NCBI GenBank assembly: GCA_021464245.1
Contig: JADCRB010000040.1
Location: forward strand, 11,520,161-11,584,160
Source: Carallia brachiata
Lineage: Eukaryota; Streptophyta; Magnoliopsida; Malpighiales; Rhizophoraceae
Reading direction: 5' to 3'
DNA length: 64,000 bases
The translations under genes and the position numbers were made by a program. The first letter of the stretch is position 1. Each line of letters begins with the position of its first letter. A model generated the notes under the pieces. It was given only the letters and a program-made list of their open reading frames with translations, did not search any database and was not told where the DNA came from. Below, in pieces: positions 12,061 through 30,115 of this stretch.

Positions 12061-13502
12061 CTTTGCAAATATCAGTCCAAAGAACTAATCTTGCAAACTC
12101 AAATCTCTGAACTTTCCTTACCTTTTCCTTTCCTTGAATTTATCAGAAAGTGTTTAACTGCTAAAACTTTGAACAAGAATTAAAACACAGTACACATCCA
12201 ACATCTGCATGTGCAACCAAAGATTCTTCCTTTCCCTCAAACCAGAAATTTTAGGACACAGCAGAACAAAAGTTGGATATTAGCATTAAATAAAAGGAGT
12301 TGCATAAGATGATGTTAAGTTTAACTTTTTGGGGCAAAAACATCATTTTTAGCCTTAAAGGTTTATGAATGTTTGTAATTAGATTTTAAATTTTTTAATT
12401 TATTTAATTGAACAATATATTTTTTCAGATTCTTTATATTAAATTTTTTTTATCAATAATTGTCAGTCAAATATAATTTAAAAATAAAAAAAAATTAAAT
12501 ATAATATTTTAATTATTTTTAATATATTAAAAGAAAAAAATAAAAATGAAACAGTGTTTAATTTTTTTTATTCATATTCATTTGATGGTTTAATTAACGG
12601 CTAAGACTTAAAAAAGATATTATCTATTTTTTTGGATATTGCAATTAATTACATACTTTTTTTTTATTTGTTATATGAGGAATATTTGTATGTTTATTTC
12701 AGGAATATGTTTTAAAATATTATATTTTCTTTTTTTTTTGTTACAATTCTCAAACAATATCTTCTTTATTTTAAATTTGCATTAACATCAACTTTATAAA
12801 AATATCTCAAATATTATATTTTTTAAGCCATCTAATGAACATTAATACTTTTTTGGAAAAAGTTTACAGAGTCTCGTCAAGAGAATATATGAAATAATTA
12901 TGAAGTAATCATATTAATGAGTTTAATTTCTAATAAATAATTTTAAAGAAATTTTAAAAAAAAATCTTAAATATACTTAATATTACTTTAAATATACTTA
13001 GTATTACCCTAAATTTGATTGTAAAAAAAAAATTTAAATTTCTTTGTTAACAAATTGTTTCTACTATATATGGCTACTATATAGCTATTTTCTCAATGCC
13101 TACCTAGTTTTTCCCAAGTTTAAAATTAAGTAAAAATCTTAATATTAGTTATAAAATATTTATTTAAAAATAATAATTATAAAATATAAAATAATTTTAT
13201 TAATATTATATATTGATATTAATTGAGCATCGAAATCACTTATTTCATTATTCAACAATAAATACATAATTAACAAAATATTTCATTAATTTTGTTGATA
13301 ATCAGACACAAGGTTTTGCAATCAACAATCAATTTTAACATTCAACAATAATAATCATTAACAATAATATCAAAAAAGTGGATTAAATTAACCCTATATA
13401 TACTAAGGAAATAAAAATAAGATTTCTCTTACTTCTAATACAATTAATTAAAATTCTCTATTTAAACCTCTTAATTTTAAATTTTAGTGGCTTCACATCT
13501 TT

Positions 13503-13507
<5 letters not shown>

Positions 13508-13554
<47 letters not shown>
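13508..13554. repeat. (AT)n microsatellite
   Basis: An uninterrupted run of about 23 AT dinucleotides. Confidence 0.95.
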
Positions 13555-13556
<2 letters not shown>

Positions 13557-13824
13557 ATAGAAGGATATGGGCAAGGATGGGGGTTAACGGGAAAAGAGAG
13601 AAAGATAAAAAGAGAAATAATATTTATTTTATTTTTAAAAATTTATTATATATATAATAATTAAAATTTGTGTACGATAATTTTAATTTTAATATGTAAA
13701 ACATACGAATGGTTTTTTTTAAAGTGGCTGTCCGTCCCCATTCCGGTATCCGACAAAACAAAGAAAGATGCTTTTCTTTTCACCCAAAACAAAACAAACC
13801 AAATAAGTTAGGTACAGGCATCAT

Positions 13825-14175
13825 TGTCAGAATCGGTTTCAATCGAAAAATTAATAAATATATAATTAAAAAATAATATTTATAAATTATGATTAAATAT
13901 TAATTTTTTAATTTAAAAAATTAAATAAAATATTTTAATTAAATTTAAGATTAAATTAAAATTTTTAATTAAATTTAAAACATAAATTATAATTTAAATA
14001 AAATTTAATATCAAATTATAATTTAAAATTTTTAATTTAATTTAAATTAATTCAATTAATTCGATTTTAACTAATTTTAATCGATATAAATTTTTTTTAA
14101 AATTAGTAATGAATTAAACGGAACTTCTAACCGGTTATCAATTAAATTGATAGGAGCAACCGGTCTATTCGGATT
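13825..14175. repeat. MITE-like AT-rich repeat with CCGGTT-containing ends
   Basis: The left end has GTCAGAATCGGTTTCAATCG. The right end in reverse complement reads ATCAGAATCCGAATAGACCGG. Between them are alternating ATTAAATTTAA-type runs. The ends match only partly, so the boundaries and the superfamily are uncertain. It resembles the repeat at 45125-45790. Confidence 0.35.
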
Positions 14176-14549
14176 CTGATAACAACGGGGACGGCTGCAC
14201 CTTTTTTTCACTTTTGTTTTTTCTTCACTTGAATCGCTCTTTGATAGCTCTCCTCTTTAGGTCTGCGTTTGTTCCTTAATCCTTCCACTTCGCGGGTTTA
14301 GAGCTTCGAGGATCCGCCAACTGTCGATTGTCTGCGTCCCAGTTTTTTAGCCTTTTATTTAAGACGATCAAAAATGCTATTACCATTACATGACAAATAA
14401 TTTTTTTTATTATATTTATACGAATTTTTTTTATAATTATAAGTATTTTTATATAATTATAAATAATAAATATAAAAAAATTAATAATATTTTTTATATC
14501 ATTTTTTATTCTTATAATTATATAAAAAAAACATATATAAACGGAATAA

Positions 14550-14830
14550 AATTATTTGCTCACCAAATTTTTCCCCTCCCGGAAATAGGTGGGCCAGCTG
14601 GCTTTTTTAAACGCGGACCAATCAGCGGCTGTTATGTATCGGTGACGTGAGATCCAACCAAAGGAAGGTGACCACGTGGGTGGATTTTGACCGTCCACGT
14701 ATCTCAATAATAGAGTGTTCGATGTAGTGGTCCCCGGGGGCATTTTCGTCTAGATGGTCAATGTCAATCCGCCTCCCTCAATTTATTCCCGTGAAATCCA
14801 CGTGCCGACATCAGAAATTGTCCGTTAAAG
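14550..14830. promoter_or_regulatory. GC-richer island with a G-box, no gene attached
   Basis: This block is unlike its AT-rich surroundings and carries a core CACGTG at 14673-14678 within ACCACGTGGG, plus GTGACGTGAG and TCCACGTAT nearby and a CCAATCAGC CCAAT-type motif. It lies 2.5 kb upstream of the bZIP ATG. It may be a distal element of that gene or a decayed promoter; no downstream ORF explains it. Confidence 0.3.
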
Positions 14831-17220
14831 ATGTCCTTACTCGCTTTCGAGAAAAAATAAATAAATAAATAAAAACAAAAACAAAAGAAAAGAATGTTTT
14901 TCAGTATAATAGCAAAATTAAATTTTTTTTCTCTTTTTAAATACAAGCTTGTATTAATCTTTACATAACACTCTAATAATTAGAAATTTAAATTTTTGTT
15001 TTAAAAATTCTTAATTTTAATTTCAAGCATGAGATATAGAATTATGAAAAAAAACAAATTATTTTATTTTATAGTTCATCACCGTTCAAATCTCATAATA
15101 TTAGATAAAAAAAAAAAACCGAGCTTATAACCGACGAACAAGATACTGCTTAGATAGAGACAGGCATCGAATAGAAAATTTGTGCATGCGATACCTCTTT
15201 TTTACCCTTTTGTTAATCTTGTTTTTCAATATTAAGATGCATAATTATGCTAAAAGTTTTTAGAAACGAGCATGTTCAGGTATTCTGGACAGGGTTCAGA
15301 TTTGTATAGAGAGGTCGGTATACGTACACAGAATAAGTATACAGAATATAACAAACTTAATTATTTTTACAATTGTGTTTGTTTTTTTGTATAAAAAAAA
15401 ATAATAATTTTTTGTATCATATTCTATCAATTTATTAAAAAATAATTAAATTCGTTATATTATATATGTTGTTTCTGTGTACCCAGTTCCGTGTACAAAT
15501 CTTTTTCATTCTGGATAAGGTGTAGAGTTGGAATAAGGATGCTTATCCACTGTTAATGGGAACACTGACTTAATCCCAATGAGAACAAAGACTGCTCTAC
15601 CTTGAATGGAACTTTGCAACTACTATAGCAGGATGTGTTTGAAACCATTCACAGTTGAAATTAGACATTTTCCTCATTAAGAGAGCTTAATTAACTTTTT
15701 TTGGGTCCTCAGTTTATCTTTGACTTCTTGTGGTACCAACTCTCGAACAAAGGAGGGGACGCACACTCTCGGCTTTTTTTTTTTCTTTTTTTATATTAAA
15801 AAATTCATTAAATCATTAATTATTCAATAAAAATAAAAATAAATTGTTTTTTTTTTTTCCATAAATCTCACTGTTGGGAGTGTCCTTTAAGAGACTCGCA
15901 CTCTCTTTTTAGAACTTTTTACAAGTGATCAAGCATGCAACGCGCTGAGGTTTGGGTGGAAGTGTGGAGCAATGTAGGTTGGGAGAAGACACACGCAACT
16001 AAATTTGGTGAACGATCAGGATTAATAAGAGTCCATAAATATGGGGAGTAGGAACGCATCTAGTCCGCACCTAACTCCCCACCAGCGAAGAGGATAAGGA
16101 TCTTCCTTCCACCAACAACACAGGAAAAGTCAACGACCGCGAGACTTTGCTTTCCGAACGATGAAATTTCGTTTAATATTTAGTTGATAAAGATAATAGT
16201 AACCCATTATTCCTAAATTCAAGTTTAAAATCTGAACAAAGGCTTAATATTCTTATTCGTATCATCTCAAATATAAGCCACTCCGAATATAGTTAGCTGT
16301 GTGAGAATATAGTCCCTTGGCATAACAGATGTCAGATTAGATATTGTGAATATTATTAATTTTCGTATTTGAACTCTTCCTCAACTGATAAGAGTCCATT
16401 AAATCTCTTATATATACGTTAGAGGGGACCATTCCCAAAGTAAATCTCATTTTCTTCTACATATTGGTATTATATTCACTAACTTTACTTACTCATTGAT
16501 GACTTAATCATCAAAATGTTAATAACAATTCTCACCCCGGCATTTCATAGTTTTCTTCTATCTTGCAGGTCATATTCCGGATATTTCTTCCTCTAATCTC
16601 AGAAGGTTGACCCGCTTCCTATGCACCCGGATTCTGGTTCGATCATTGGTATTTTTTTTTTTACATCTCTTTTGGAATATTCCATGGCATAATCTATGCT
16701 CATATGGTACATTCTTATTGACGTCTTTGAAGTCATGAATTTCGGCATTGGATGCTATGTTTGTGACTTGTGAGTGCATGTACGAGTAAGAAATGATAGA
16801 TTTATTTTGCATTCTCTTAACTCTACTGTGGACGCAGATCAAGCCACATTTCGATTTTCTCACCATTCGCCTAAGCCCAAAATAAAAGGGCCAAGAGGTG
16901 AAAGGCCACGCATCGTGTGGTGGTGGATCATCAAAGTGTGAGCAGCGTGAATGTAGTGCTTGGTCCTTCCAGCAAGAACAATGCACTACAAATCTATTCT
17001 TTGTTAAATATCCCGTGCATATATCTTGAGAAGCAAGGCCCGAAGGGTGCATGTTTGGTTCTTCCATGGCATTTTCCAAAATATCGCAACGCTTGTTGCC
17101 CAATCGTTCATCTTGATTTTAGTCCAAACCCGTTTGTCGGCCTCGCTACAAGTAATTCTCAACTTCAACCTAACGCTCACAAAATGTGTTGATGAGAGGA
17201 GGGTGCAAAAAAAAACAAAA
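14831..17220. other. Intergenic, probably old retroelement material
   Basis: The DNA alternates between AT-rich and balanced composition. 16250-16640 has an LTR-like look (ATATATACG promoter-like run near 16409 and TTGCAGGTCAT near 16563), but no matching second copy is present. The minus-strand open frame 17103-16570 (177 codons) matches no family I know and shows no domain motif, so I do not call it a gene. Confidence 0.3.
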
Positions 17221-17224
17221 AAAA

Positions 17225-17335
17225 GAGGATGGAGTATGGCTCCAGCGGTTGAGCAACAGTATTGCCAACCGCGAGGTTGGGACTCAAACCTTTACGCCTT
17301 TACCAACTACTCTCCTCCCTTACCGCTCTACAGCT
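17225..17335 (+). mobile_element. tRNA-derived SINE-like sequence
   Basis: A box A-like TGGCTCCAGCGGTTGAGCA at about 17238 is followed some 30 bases later by a box B-like GAGGTTGGGACTCAAACC. The spacing and order are those of a pol III internal promoter. It does not fold as a functional tRNA and is followed by a CT-rich and then A-rich tail. The precise ends are not defined. Confidence 0.45.
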
Positions 17336-18453
17336 CCAATGGACAAAAAAAAATTTTGTTGACTGAGAACAAAGTGCAACAGTATAAAGGTAGGATAATG
17401 GACAAACAGAGAGCAAAGTTGATCCGATAAATGAATTTGGAGGTAGCAAACAATGGAATATGTCACTCTCAGGCCTATAGAGATATATAATTGGCTTTGA
17501 TGTCCACCAGGTTCATTCATCCAAATTACTAAACCGGACAAGGATTCGTCCAATTGAGCGCTGAAGCATAATGGTGAAAACAAAACGCCTCTAAAGAAAG
17601 TTCGCAACCCGCATTTTTCTTCACTCGATTCAACTCAACCTCAACAGGCACCAACGGAAGCATGCATTTTTCTTGTGTCATACAATATCGTTCGGTATTG
17701 ACTTTTCTAATTGTCCAGTCCACTAGTGAGCTTGGAAGCCTTGTTGAACCTCCTTTACCATGCCTTCCGACCTTATTCGGATCACATAGAACAAAAAAAA
17801 ATCTGTTGGGAACATTCAAGTGGCTAAAACTTAGGTTTCTATTCTAAAAGTTGAGTTATAATCCTAAAAAGAGAGGCTGTAGAATTTATGCAAATGGGAG
17901 AACTACTTTCTGGGGTGTTGGCATCCCGACTTGTATAGGAACTTAATGTCATTGGTAAATATATATTACAGACCTGCGAACACCGATAAATTCACAATGT
18001 CTGCTTCATAAAGTTGAAAAGCCATAGCAAAGAGAGTCCATACTGATGCCATTTAAGGGATGTTGAGAGAACGCCGCGCCTAGAAGATACATGCTTATCA
18101 TAAATGAGCAATTGGCAAGTATCGATGGAAACAAAGAAAGTCGATATCCTAAGAGGAAGCCGTGACCAGAAGAGAACATGCTTATCATAAATTAGCTCAA
18201 ATGAAATTTGCAAATATCAATGGAAACAAACGGAGATGATATCACAGTTGAGTCCCACTATGGCATTGAACCAATCTCAAAGGTCTATGCTTCTGGAAAC
18301 TTCACTGAGCAATTTTAGGATTTTTACATCTGCTTCTACAAAATATCAAACTTCGGGAACTCAAATAGCACTTTGTAAGCAATACCAAAGAAAGAAGCCA
18401 TTCCTCAGTTTAAAATTACAGAGTTTGCTGAAGATTTGGGAGGAACTACCTTA
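17336..18453. other. Intergenic 3' to the DCL-like gene; decayed sequence
   Basis: Balanced base composition and many short frames on the minus strand, broken by stops, suggest an old coding remnant. No domain is recognisable. 18061-18240 contains a diverged direct repeat. The part next to 18454 is probably the 3' UTR of the DCL-like gene. Confidence 0.3.
18085..18235. repeat. Diverged direct repeat of about 87-95 bp
   Basis: ACATGCTTATCATAAAT occurs at 18089 and 18176, and ATGGAAACAAA at 18125 and 18220, in the same order. On the minus strand both copies read LIYDKHV, so the repeat may descend from a repeated coding unit. Confidence 0.5.
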
Positions 18454-20672
18454 TCAAATATTTTTCTGTCGTCGGAAATGTCTAAGAATAAAGCTGTCTG
18501 CATATAGTGGATAGTTCTTCCTGATCAGGCCCTTTATGCATTTCCAATAAGAAAAATCAACCCGTTTTCCATCTTTTCTAACTATGAACAAACATCTTGA
18601 TGTTTCAAAATCAGGGTGATATCCAACCTGTCAACACAAAATGGAAAATTGCATCATTACGAGTCAAGTGACTTGTTGAAGAATAAAAGGTTACAAATAG
18701 CTTAAAGGATGTTTTTCCTTCCAGTGAAGTTGATGAAGATTCACGCTTGAGCACAGAACCAATGAAGTTTTAAAGCTCGTCCTCATCCCCACAGCTTTTT
18801 TGAATGAATTTTGACTACTTAAACCGTTGTTTTATGTATTGGTTCAAAAATACTAACATGTGACCCTTGGTTTATTGTTTGGTTAGTTGACTCTCACCTG
18901 TTTACTTGTTAGTGGCAGTGAACTGGAAAATCAAAGTCCACATCTTAAGTTGAGAAAAGACGCTGGGAAGCAGGGGAAGTTCTTTGTAACAGCTGCTATG
19001 CACATAAACTAGTTGAATGAATCAAATCTATGGGTGAGATGTTCCAAAAAATGTCACCTCACTCTCTTCTCATTTTACTTTTCAATTCCTCTTCTTTGCG
19101 TGTTGCATTTGCTGGAGTTTTATCTTAGCATTGCACTCACCCAATCTATTTGCTGTCAACACTTTCCAGTTGTGCACTCATGCACGCTTCTCATTTCCAA
19201 CAAGAATAAATGCAACATTGCAACAGCCAGATTATCCTAGAAATGCTGTGTTCCTAGAGGAAGTGGATCAAAACCAATGAATGGTTTTCAGCGCCACTGA
19301 TTAAGGTTCCATCACCCCAGTGACATTCTTCCACTGCACAAGCGACTTTGCCTTAATTATTTAAAAGAAAAAGGATCACCTCCAGGTTGCCAAAAGAAAT
19401 AGCAGATTATGTATTTCAGTGTACAATTCATGTTACAAGGACAGATTGTTGTTGTTGAGCTATGGGTAGGACACCAAAACATTGAACCATGAGTGAAGAA
19501 AGGCAGGACCCAAAAGCATACTGGCTAGTGACCATGAGGCCCTGATTCTTGACGCAGTGCCCCGAAGGGGGGGGGGGGGGTTGTGGGACACCCAAAGCCT
19601 CAGCCCTTCCATCCCTTGGCTTGATAAAGAGGGAAGGCAGAGCTTTGGTTTTTTCTTTTTGTCAGCGAGTTGAACTTAAAAGATATGCACAGCTTTCCAG
19701 GTTATGAGCATGGTGAATCATTTTCATGTATCCATTTTTTGTGAAATTTTGTGTTTTTTCCATTAGTTTTGAAATACATAGAGCAAGACCACCCACCCCA
19801 AGATGCGCACGGTTAAAAAATTTGTTCAATGGCTCTTTTGGAGAACCAAATTAACAGCTGATCAGTAGTTCATAACGTTGCATATTGTTGTTGATGTTCC
19901 AAGATTCTATCCACCAATATGGATCATAAACCCCTACCTCGTGTACATTAACTATTCTATTCTCTCAATTGCAAATTTAGCATGGGAGAAACTTCTCTAA
20001 CTATCCAATGGAAATTTTTTCGCACTTTCAATCACAGAACACGATCTTAGGTTCACAAAGCAGAGTCAAAGAGAGTCATACTGTAATATAGTCAATTCCA
20101 CATCCGATTTTCTTTTCGCAGTCAGGATGATAAGCAAGCAACCTGTCTACAATAGTTCTTTCATGGTCTGGACTTAACCTATCGCCATTCTCGTACCTGT
20201 AACAAAACAAAGGCCACAGACAAGCACAGAAACTGACACATCTGATCTTTTTTCTTTGTTTTCTCTGAATAAAATCGAATCGTGAGAAAAAAAATAAAAA
20301 AAAGAAAAAACGTACGTACTTGCCGGAATGAAGAATCATTCGGACAAATCCAACAAGCGGAACCGTATCCTGCAAAATCCTGTCCTCCCAGTCGACCCAC
20401 TCACCTTCTGCCTTCTCCTCGTAACCTCCTTTCTCTCCGCTCTCCTCCTCCTCTTCAGAACTTCCACCCAAGTCCTTCGCCGCCGGGACAATCGGCTTCC
20501 TCAGCAAGTCCGACCCCTCGGACTCGGTCTTCACCGCGCGTGCTATTACGCGCGGCAGTTTGGGAGATAGTTGAAAAGATAAGAGTATAGGACAGGAAAA
20601 GACGGAGATAGGCTTCGAGTGGCCGCGCAGCGATGGCGGCGGCTGCGGTGGTTGATTAGAGAAGGAAGCCAT
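18454..20672 (-). CDS. DCL-like chloroplast protein (DUF3223 domain)
   Basis: DCL (defective chloroplasts and leaves) proteins act in plastids in rRNA maturation and chloroplast development. Exons (minus): 20672-20320, 20196-20082, 18627-18454, joining to 214 codons (213 residues and TGA) with GT..AG borders. Residues 1 to about 45 look like a transit peptide (Ser/Pro/Arg-rich, few acids: MASFSNQPPQPPPSLRGHSK). An acidic linker (SSEEEEESGEKGGYEEK) follows. The C-terminal DUF3223 core shows YENGDRLSPDHERTIVDRLL, then IGCGIDYITVGYHPDFETSRC, then RVDFSYWKCIKGLIRKNYPL and FILRHFRRQ. The first donor overlaps a GTACGTACG run; only the cut after GGCAA keeps the frame. Length and domain position fit the family, and no lesion is seen. 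Confidence 0.88.
19240..20075. other. Second intron of the DCL-like gene
   Basis: The intron spans 20081-18628 (about 1.45 kb). It holds a G run at 19567-19580 and otherwise ordinary AT-leaning sequence. No nested gene was found. Confidence 0.5.
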
Positions 20673-21054
20673 GGCGGTAGTAGTGCTGTAATTTTTACTG
20701 GTTGTTTGATTGTTAGCTGTCGCTTCTCATTTGATCATTGCAAATTGCCACCGTCGTTGTTCAAGTGGAAATGAACTGCTGCTGCTGTGCTGTGCTGTGA
20801 GCGGAAGAAAATCTCCAGGAGATAGAAAAGTGCTATCTCACATCAAGACCGACACGGTCCGATTTCTGAGGCTTCTCAGCCTTTTGTTTCGCTATGGGTT
20901 TATGAATCTGGGTCTGGTAAGTCACTTATTGGGCCAAACTTTTGAGTGTAGCGTTGAAATCCAGAAGGTAGGCTTGGATCCATCTGTTCCCAGAAAAGGA
21001 TCCTGGTCCTGCTCACTTGAGTTTGGCAACCTGCCAGTCCAAATTCATAATACC

Positions 21055-21205
21055 ATTATTTGTTATGGTATAGCGATTGAGACGGTGCTCGTATTATACA
21101 GATCATGAGTTCGAATCTTTATAATACATTTGGTAGTACTAAATGTACTCTGTGCAGTGCATTGAGAAGGTAGGATACTATCTCTACCTTTTCAATTTTT
21201 TGTCA
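21055..21205 (+). mobile_element. tRNA-derived SINE
   Basis: Box A-like TATAGCGATTGAGACGG at about 21069 is followed by box B GAGTTCGAATC at about 21109. A body containing GTACTCTGTGCAGTGCATTG and AGGTAGGATACTATCTCTAC comes next, then a T-rich end. This order and spacing are typical of plant SINEs. It sits about 0.4 kb upstream of the DCL-like ATG. Confidence 0.6.
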
Positions 21206-23090
21206 CCCAAACTGTATTATTTCTTCTAGTTCTTGCAATTTTTTTTTTTTTTGATCGAGATTAAAGCAACTAAGACGACGATTGTTTACCATCTCTCCGG
21301 GTAGAGATGAATGCGGAAAAATCAATCCCATTGGACATAATTGTTTAAATATGATCACACACATATAAGACTATCTCATTTTATTTTCATTATTTTTTTA
21401 AGGCCATTAGGATATGAATTATACAAATTTTACAACTCTTTATTTTTATAAATCTTATATCATTTTTTTTTCAAGATGAAAATTTAAAATTACTAAAATA
21501 AAAATCTAAATTCTAATTATTATGGTGTCACTGAAAGACTCATTTTATCTTTAGTCTACTTGCATAAGTTTTTCTTGTGGCTGGATAATCAAAATCTGAA
21601 GATTGTTTCAGTTTACCAACCTTTCATGCCTTGCCTTGATGGCAATGTATTCACGACGCTTTTTTAAGGTCATGGGTTTGAGGAATGGTAGCAACAATGA
21701 AGATTGTTTCAGTTTAATTAGCAGACTGAAATAATAACATTAAAGAATTCCCTTTGTCAGGGGATTTACAGAACGTATTACATATATTTCAATTTCTAGC
21801 GGTTTTCTAACGTTTAATTATTGTGATCATATTTGATAAAATGAAAATGTTGGACAATAATCCCAATTTTATTAGCAAGACCCAAACTACCTAACGATTG
21901 ATTTAAAGTTTAAACCTGTTAAATTGTTTTTTTTTTCCCTAATAGATTGTGGGCTTAAAATTATCCAAATCAGTCTTAACAATTTGATTAAAAACTTAAC
22001 AAAACACTACTTAGATGGTTAAAGTGGTTAATGACTTTGTCCTAAAAGATTATGAGTTTGAAGTTGTGTCAAATTTAGTGACGCTGTTAAATTTATTTAT
22101 TTTTATGTCTTGATACGTTTATAATTTATTTTGATGAGATTATCGAACGTAATTATTATTTTTTATTTAAAAAAAAGAAAAAAAAGAAAAAAAAAATACT
22201 CAACCAAGCAATGCAGCCCTGGAAGAAATCATTGATTTAAGGACAGTTGTCAGCAGGTGGAATATAATGTATGAGGGACGGTTGTTAATGAATCACATCA
22301 AAACTTGGCCAAGCAAATTATCTTACTGAGAGTTTGTCGTTGTGCTACAAAGAATGAATCAAGGTCCAAGGAGCATGTATTTAAGTAAATGTTTGTCGGC
22401 AGTGGCCTATCTCTTATCCCTTTTGTTGACTCTTGGTTTTTTTTTTTTTTCCCCTCCTTATGTGTTAAAACAAACATTGCAAAAAAAGAAAAAATCCACT
22501 TTAGTGGATTTGGTGTTGACGGTAATCCAGGAGATCCAGGACTTCCGAGGAGATGCAAAACGTGTGGTGCCGTCCTTCATGGAGAGGGCCTTGGACCCAA
22601 ATTCTTTGCAATAATTCCACATTTGATCTACATTGATCTCGTGACAAATAGCAATAATCAAAATCACATTCTAAATTATTAAGTAAGTATAACTTAATAA
22701 TTATCAATTTTAAAATTTAAAAATAAAATTTAAAATTTATATTCAAATTCTCAGACTTCACTCGCTTGTAAAAATGACCTCTCTCGCAATTTAGTAAGAC
22801 AAAAAATACTTTTGAATATCGGCAACGGTACAAAAGTGAGCCTATCGGTTGAGGACCACGCAAATTCCATGAGATCCACCGAACTGAAAAAAATCTTTGC
22901 ATATCCAACCCAAACCCAACCCCAACCCCAACCCCAAAAGTTGCCAGTTCACTCACTGGCGTACAGTCTGTATTCTCAGTTGGTTTGGCAATTGGCATTC
23001 CTACGTATCTCCGCCGACACTCCGGACAGTCCCCAAAACGCTGGCTAGCCCCCACCCTCTCCCTGTCAAAATTTTAAAAATGTGGGGCCA
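21206..23090. other. Intergenic DNA between the divergent DCL-like and NDR genes
   Basis: AT-rich with a possible third, more decayed SINE near 22010-22090 (TGGTTAAAGTGGTTAATG, then ATGAGTTTGAAG). Short open frames at 22300-22700 overlap on both strands and show no family signature. 22900-22940 has an (AACCCC)-like run. The last few hundred bases should hold the NDR kinase promoter. Confidence 0.35.
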
Positions 23091-23095
23091 GTGAC

Positions 23096-23102
23096 TATAA
23101 AT
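23096..23102 (+). promoter_or_regulatory. Candidate TATA box of the NDR kinase gene
   Basis: TATAAAT lies 650 bp upstream of the ATG, just before a GAAA/AAT-repeat-rich leader. The distance implies a long 5' UTR or a leader intron (a T-rich stretch at 23490-23545 could hold an acceptor). It is inferred from the motif alone. Confidence 0.35.
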
Positions 23103-23162
23103 GCTTCAAAGATTCCAGGCTGCGATGGCGTTGTTCACACTCCATTCTCCAGAGAAAGTGGT

Positions 23163-23310
23163 TGTTGAAGAAGAAAGAAAGAAAGAAAGAAAGTAAGAAA
23201 GAAACACCATCCAAAGTCCAAACTATCGTAATAAACCCGCAAATAACCATAATAATAATAATAATAATAATAATAACTTGGACGACCAAAAATAACAATA
23301 ATAATAATAA
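23163..23310. repeat. (GAAA)n and (AAT)n microsatellites in the presumed kinase leader
   Basis: GAAA repeats at about 23172-23205, AAT repeats at about 23249-23275, and a second AAT run near 23295-23320. Confidence 0.85.
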
Positions 23311-23745
23311 TAATAACAACTCAGCAAGAATATTCAAATCAAAATAACAGACGCAATGAAGCGCAAGCAAACAGTAACAGACGAACAAATCATATACAGA
23401 TGACAAAAGTCGGCCTATTTTTTATTTTTTATTTTTTAATTTTTGAGAATTCTATGGATTTTACAGATGTTGCCAGTTCATTTTGCTTGTAATGCCTTTT
23501 TTTTGTTTGTTTTTAATTTTTTTCTCTTTCTTTGGGGTCGTTTTCAGAGAGACTGCCGAAGCCACGTCTCTCCTAGATCTCTCCTCGAAACCTACGATGA
23601 TTATCATAACGGCAGCAGCAGCAGCAGCTCCGTAGAACCGATCCTGCCAAGAAAAAAAAACAAAGAAAAAAAAGGCTCTGATCGATTGCGTGAACTGCTT
23701 TGACTTGAGTTTGATCTTCCTCTTCTTCTTCTTCTTTCCGCGGAA

Positions 23746-29531
<5,786 letters not shown>

Positions 29532-30005
29532 GCTTCAGCAATCCTATACTTTTGCATTGCAGTACGTACTCAGCGTCCGTTCACGAGTGTATATACAAGA
29601 TTGAATTGGCGAGAAGTGCTGTATGAAGACAGAATAAGGACATCAGCTTCAGAGTTGATCTAATCTTCGGCCCAATTCACTTTTTTCACTGTGCGACAAT
29701 TGTGTTTGCAAACATCGAAGTTCAGTAAAATAGTAGATTCTACAATTTTCGTTTTTCCGTCTATAGCAGAAACACCCATTTTGAGAAACTCACTTTTGTT
29801 TTACATTTGCCTTTGTTACCGAAGCTGTGCATTCTTTTCCCATGTATGCTTAATAATGAAGGGGGTTTTGTCATTCCATTTTTGCATATCCAACTGTTGT
29901 ACTTTTCTGCTATTTTCATCGATTCCATACAAGCTTTTAAACGTTGATTAATGTGTCTTATCTCTATATGGTTGATGCTACGCGCATCGTCTTGGAGGAC
30001 AAATG

Positions 30006-30115
30006 TTTTTTTTTTTTTGTTTTTTTAACAGGATTCGAACCTGAGACTTATACTCTTATAGACTACTGGAAGACATGACACACTTTTAAGCCGCAATTGT
30101 CAATTGAAACCATTG
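30006..30115 (-). mobile_element. SINE-like fragment
   Basis: On the minus strand a box B-like AGGTTCGAATCCTGTT is followed directly by an A-rich tail (the T run at 30006-30027 on the plus strand). A weak box A-like TGGTTTCAATTGACAATTGC lies about 60 bases upstream of box B. A full tRNA fold is absent. Confidence 0.35.

Larger units (their letters stand above)
12061..14549. other. bZIP leader/promoter side, then AT-rich intergenic DNA
   Basis: 12061-12300 is the upstream flank of the bZIP gene and probably holds its 5' UTR. No in-frame upstream coding exon is seen. 12300-13830 is AT-rich with repetitive look and a long (AT)n at about 13508-13554. 13830-14180 resembles a MITE (next entry). 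No gene seen. Confidence 0.4.

Noticed and set aside
16570..17103. 177-codon minus frame as a possible gene
   Set aside because: No motif, no splice partners, and its surroundings look like retroelement debris. Length alone is not enough.
22298..22707. Several overlapping frames on both strands
   Set aside because: They are mutual shadows, with T- and A-run-encoded Phe/Lys stretches and no splice structure.
30022..30050. GGATTCGAACC, a tRNA T-arm-like word
   Set aside because: The flanking bases do not make acceptor, D or anticodon stems. It is better explained as the box B of a SINE-like fragment on the minus strand.
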